This document shows, piece by piece, positions 14,558-14,765 of a DNA stretch of 14,765 nt. Where the stretch lies: positions 1-14,765 of the forward strand of contig JAGDWE010000046.1 in the NCBI GenBank assembly GCA_023255965.1, read 5' to 3'. The notes under the pieces are model-generated. The model was not told where the DNA came from. It saw nothing but the letters and a program-made list of their open reading frames with translations, and did not search any database. This stretch comes from Desulfurococcales archaeon (GTDB taxonomy: Archaea > Thermoproteota > Thermoprotei_A > Sulfolobales > NBVN01). A program made the translations under genes and the position numbers. Numbering within the stretch: the first letter of the stretch is position 1; the number at the start of each line of letters is the position of its first letter.

Positions 14558-14571
14558 TTAATAAATATTTC
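14558..14571 (-). promoter_or_regulatory. TATA box of the Nramp-like gene
   Basis: On the minus strand the region reads AAATATTTATTAAC, centred near 14563, predicting initiation near 14537 and a leader of about 17 bases that contains the GGTGGTG ribosome binding site. Confidence 0.5.
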
Positions 14572-14643
14572 TATGCTTTGCTTTATTTTATTTTAATAAT
14601 AATTCTCATTCTTTTTCGTTCTTGGTAGTTGTTTTTAACGTTA

Positions 14644-14765
14644 GTGATCCTTGGGAACTGTCCTCAAGTAATGCTTCATGAGTGCTCGAAAATATGCATC
14701 AATGCCTCTGAGGCTGTTGCCGATTTAGAGATAAACTTGAATACTTTTGTTCGCATACGAATACT
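14644..14765 (+). CDS. Possible start of a divergent gene, cut by the window edge
   Basis: From GTG 14644 (or ATG 14671) the + strand stays open to the window end, about 40 codons, with a segment reading CINASEAVADLEINLNTF. An AT-rich stretch near 14580-14600 could hold a promoter. No family is recognised and an open stretch this short can arise by chance. The rest of 14521-14643 is AT-rich promoter sequence with nothing else evident. Confidence 0.2.
   Translation, partial: MILGNCPQVMLHECSKICINASEAVADLEINLNTFVRIRI

Noticed and set aside
1..14765. tRNA or rRNA genes
   Set aside because: No cloverleaf-like segment with conserved T-arm or CCA-proximal bases, and no rRNA-like stretch, was recognised; introns could hide a tRNA, so this is not exhaustive.

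Overview
The window looks like a chromosome segment of a thermophilic crenarchaeon (Thermoproteota), most plausibly a Thermoproteales relative of Caldivirga, Vulcanisaeta or Thermocladium. The evidence is a CRISPR repeat ending in ATTGAAAG, archaeal TATA/BRE-type promoters, GGTGAT-type ribosome binding sites, TTG and GTG starts, a tungsten-type aldehyde oxidoreductase, class III (pilin-type) signal peptides and an archaeal N-glycan lipid-carrier pathway. The genus is inferred from style only.

Layout. Bases 1-400 are the leader-distal end of a CRISPR array with six identical 24-base repeats; the array continues beyond the left edge. It is followed on the same strand by a GC-rich fused acyl-CoA transferase gene (449-2098). 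All other recognisable genes lie on the minus strand in short operons. Read in their direction of transcription, from right to left, they are: an Nramp-like membrane transporter (14520-13006); a four-cluster ferredoxin subunit plus aldehyde:ferredoxin oxidoreductase (12911-10732); two pilin-like secreted proteins (10689-8274); a relic of a tnpB 3' end (8190-8086); two enzymes that would build the dolichyl-diphosphate chitobiose core (7939-5922); an FAD-dependent D-lactate/glycolate-type dehydrogenase with its iron-sulfur partner (5856-3319); and two paralogous ribbon-helix-helix proteins (3203-2066), the second of which collides tail-to-tail with the CoA-transferase gene.

How it fits together. 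The metabolic genes point to organotrophic use of hydroxy acids, aldehydes and short organic acids. The GlcD/GlcF-like pair would oxidise lactate or glycolate, the AOR pair would oxidise aldehydes to acids with ferredoxin as acceptor, and the CoA-transferase would move CoA between acids. The AglH-like and Agl24-like pair supplies the first two steps of N-glycan assembly. The neighbouring 683-residue pilin-like protein carries 11 N-glycosylation sequons, so it is a natural though unproven client.

No single complete novel defence or mobile system is evident. The most interesting items are the pilin-like pair beside the chitobiose operon, the RHH paralog pair with a palindromic element just upstream of its promoter, the tnpB relic whose residual hairpin now sits in the aglH leader, and the AOR and Nramp-like proteins, both of which depart from their family signatures.
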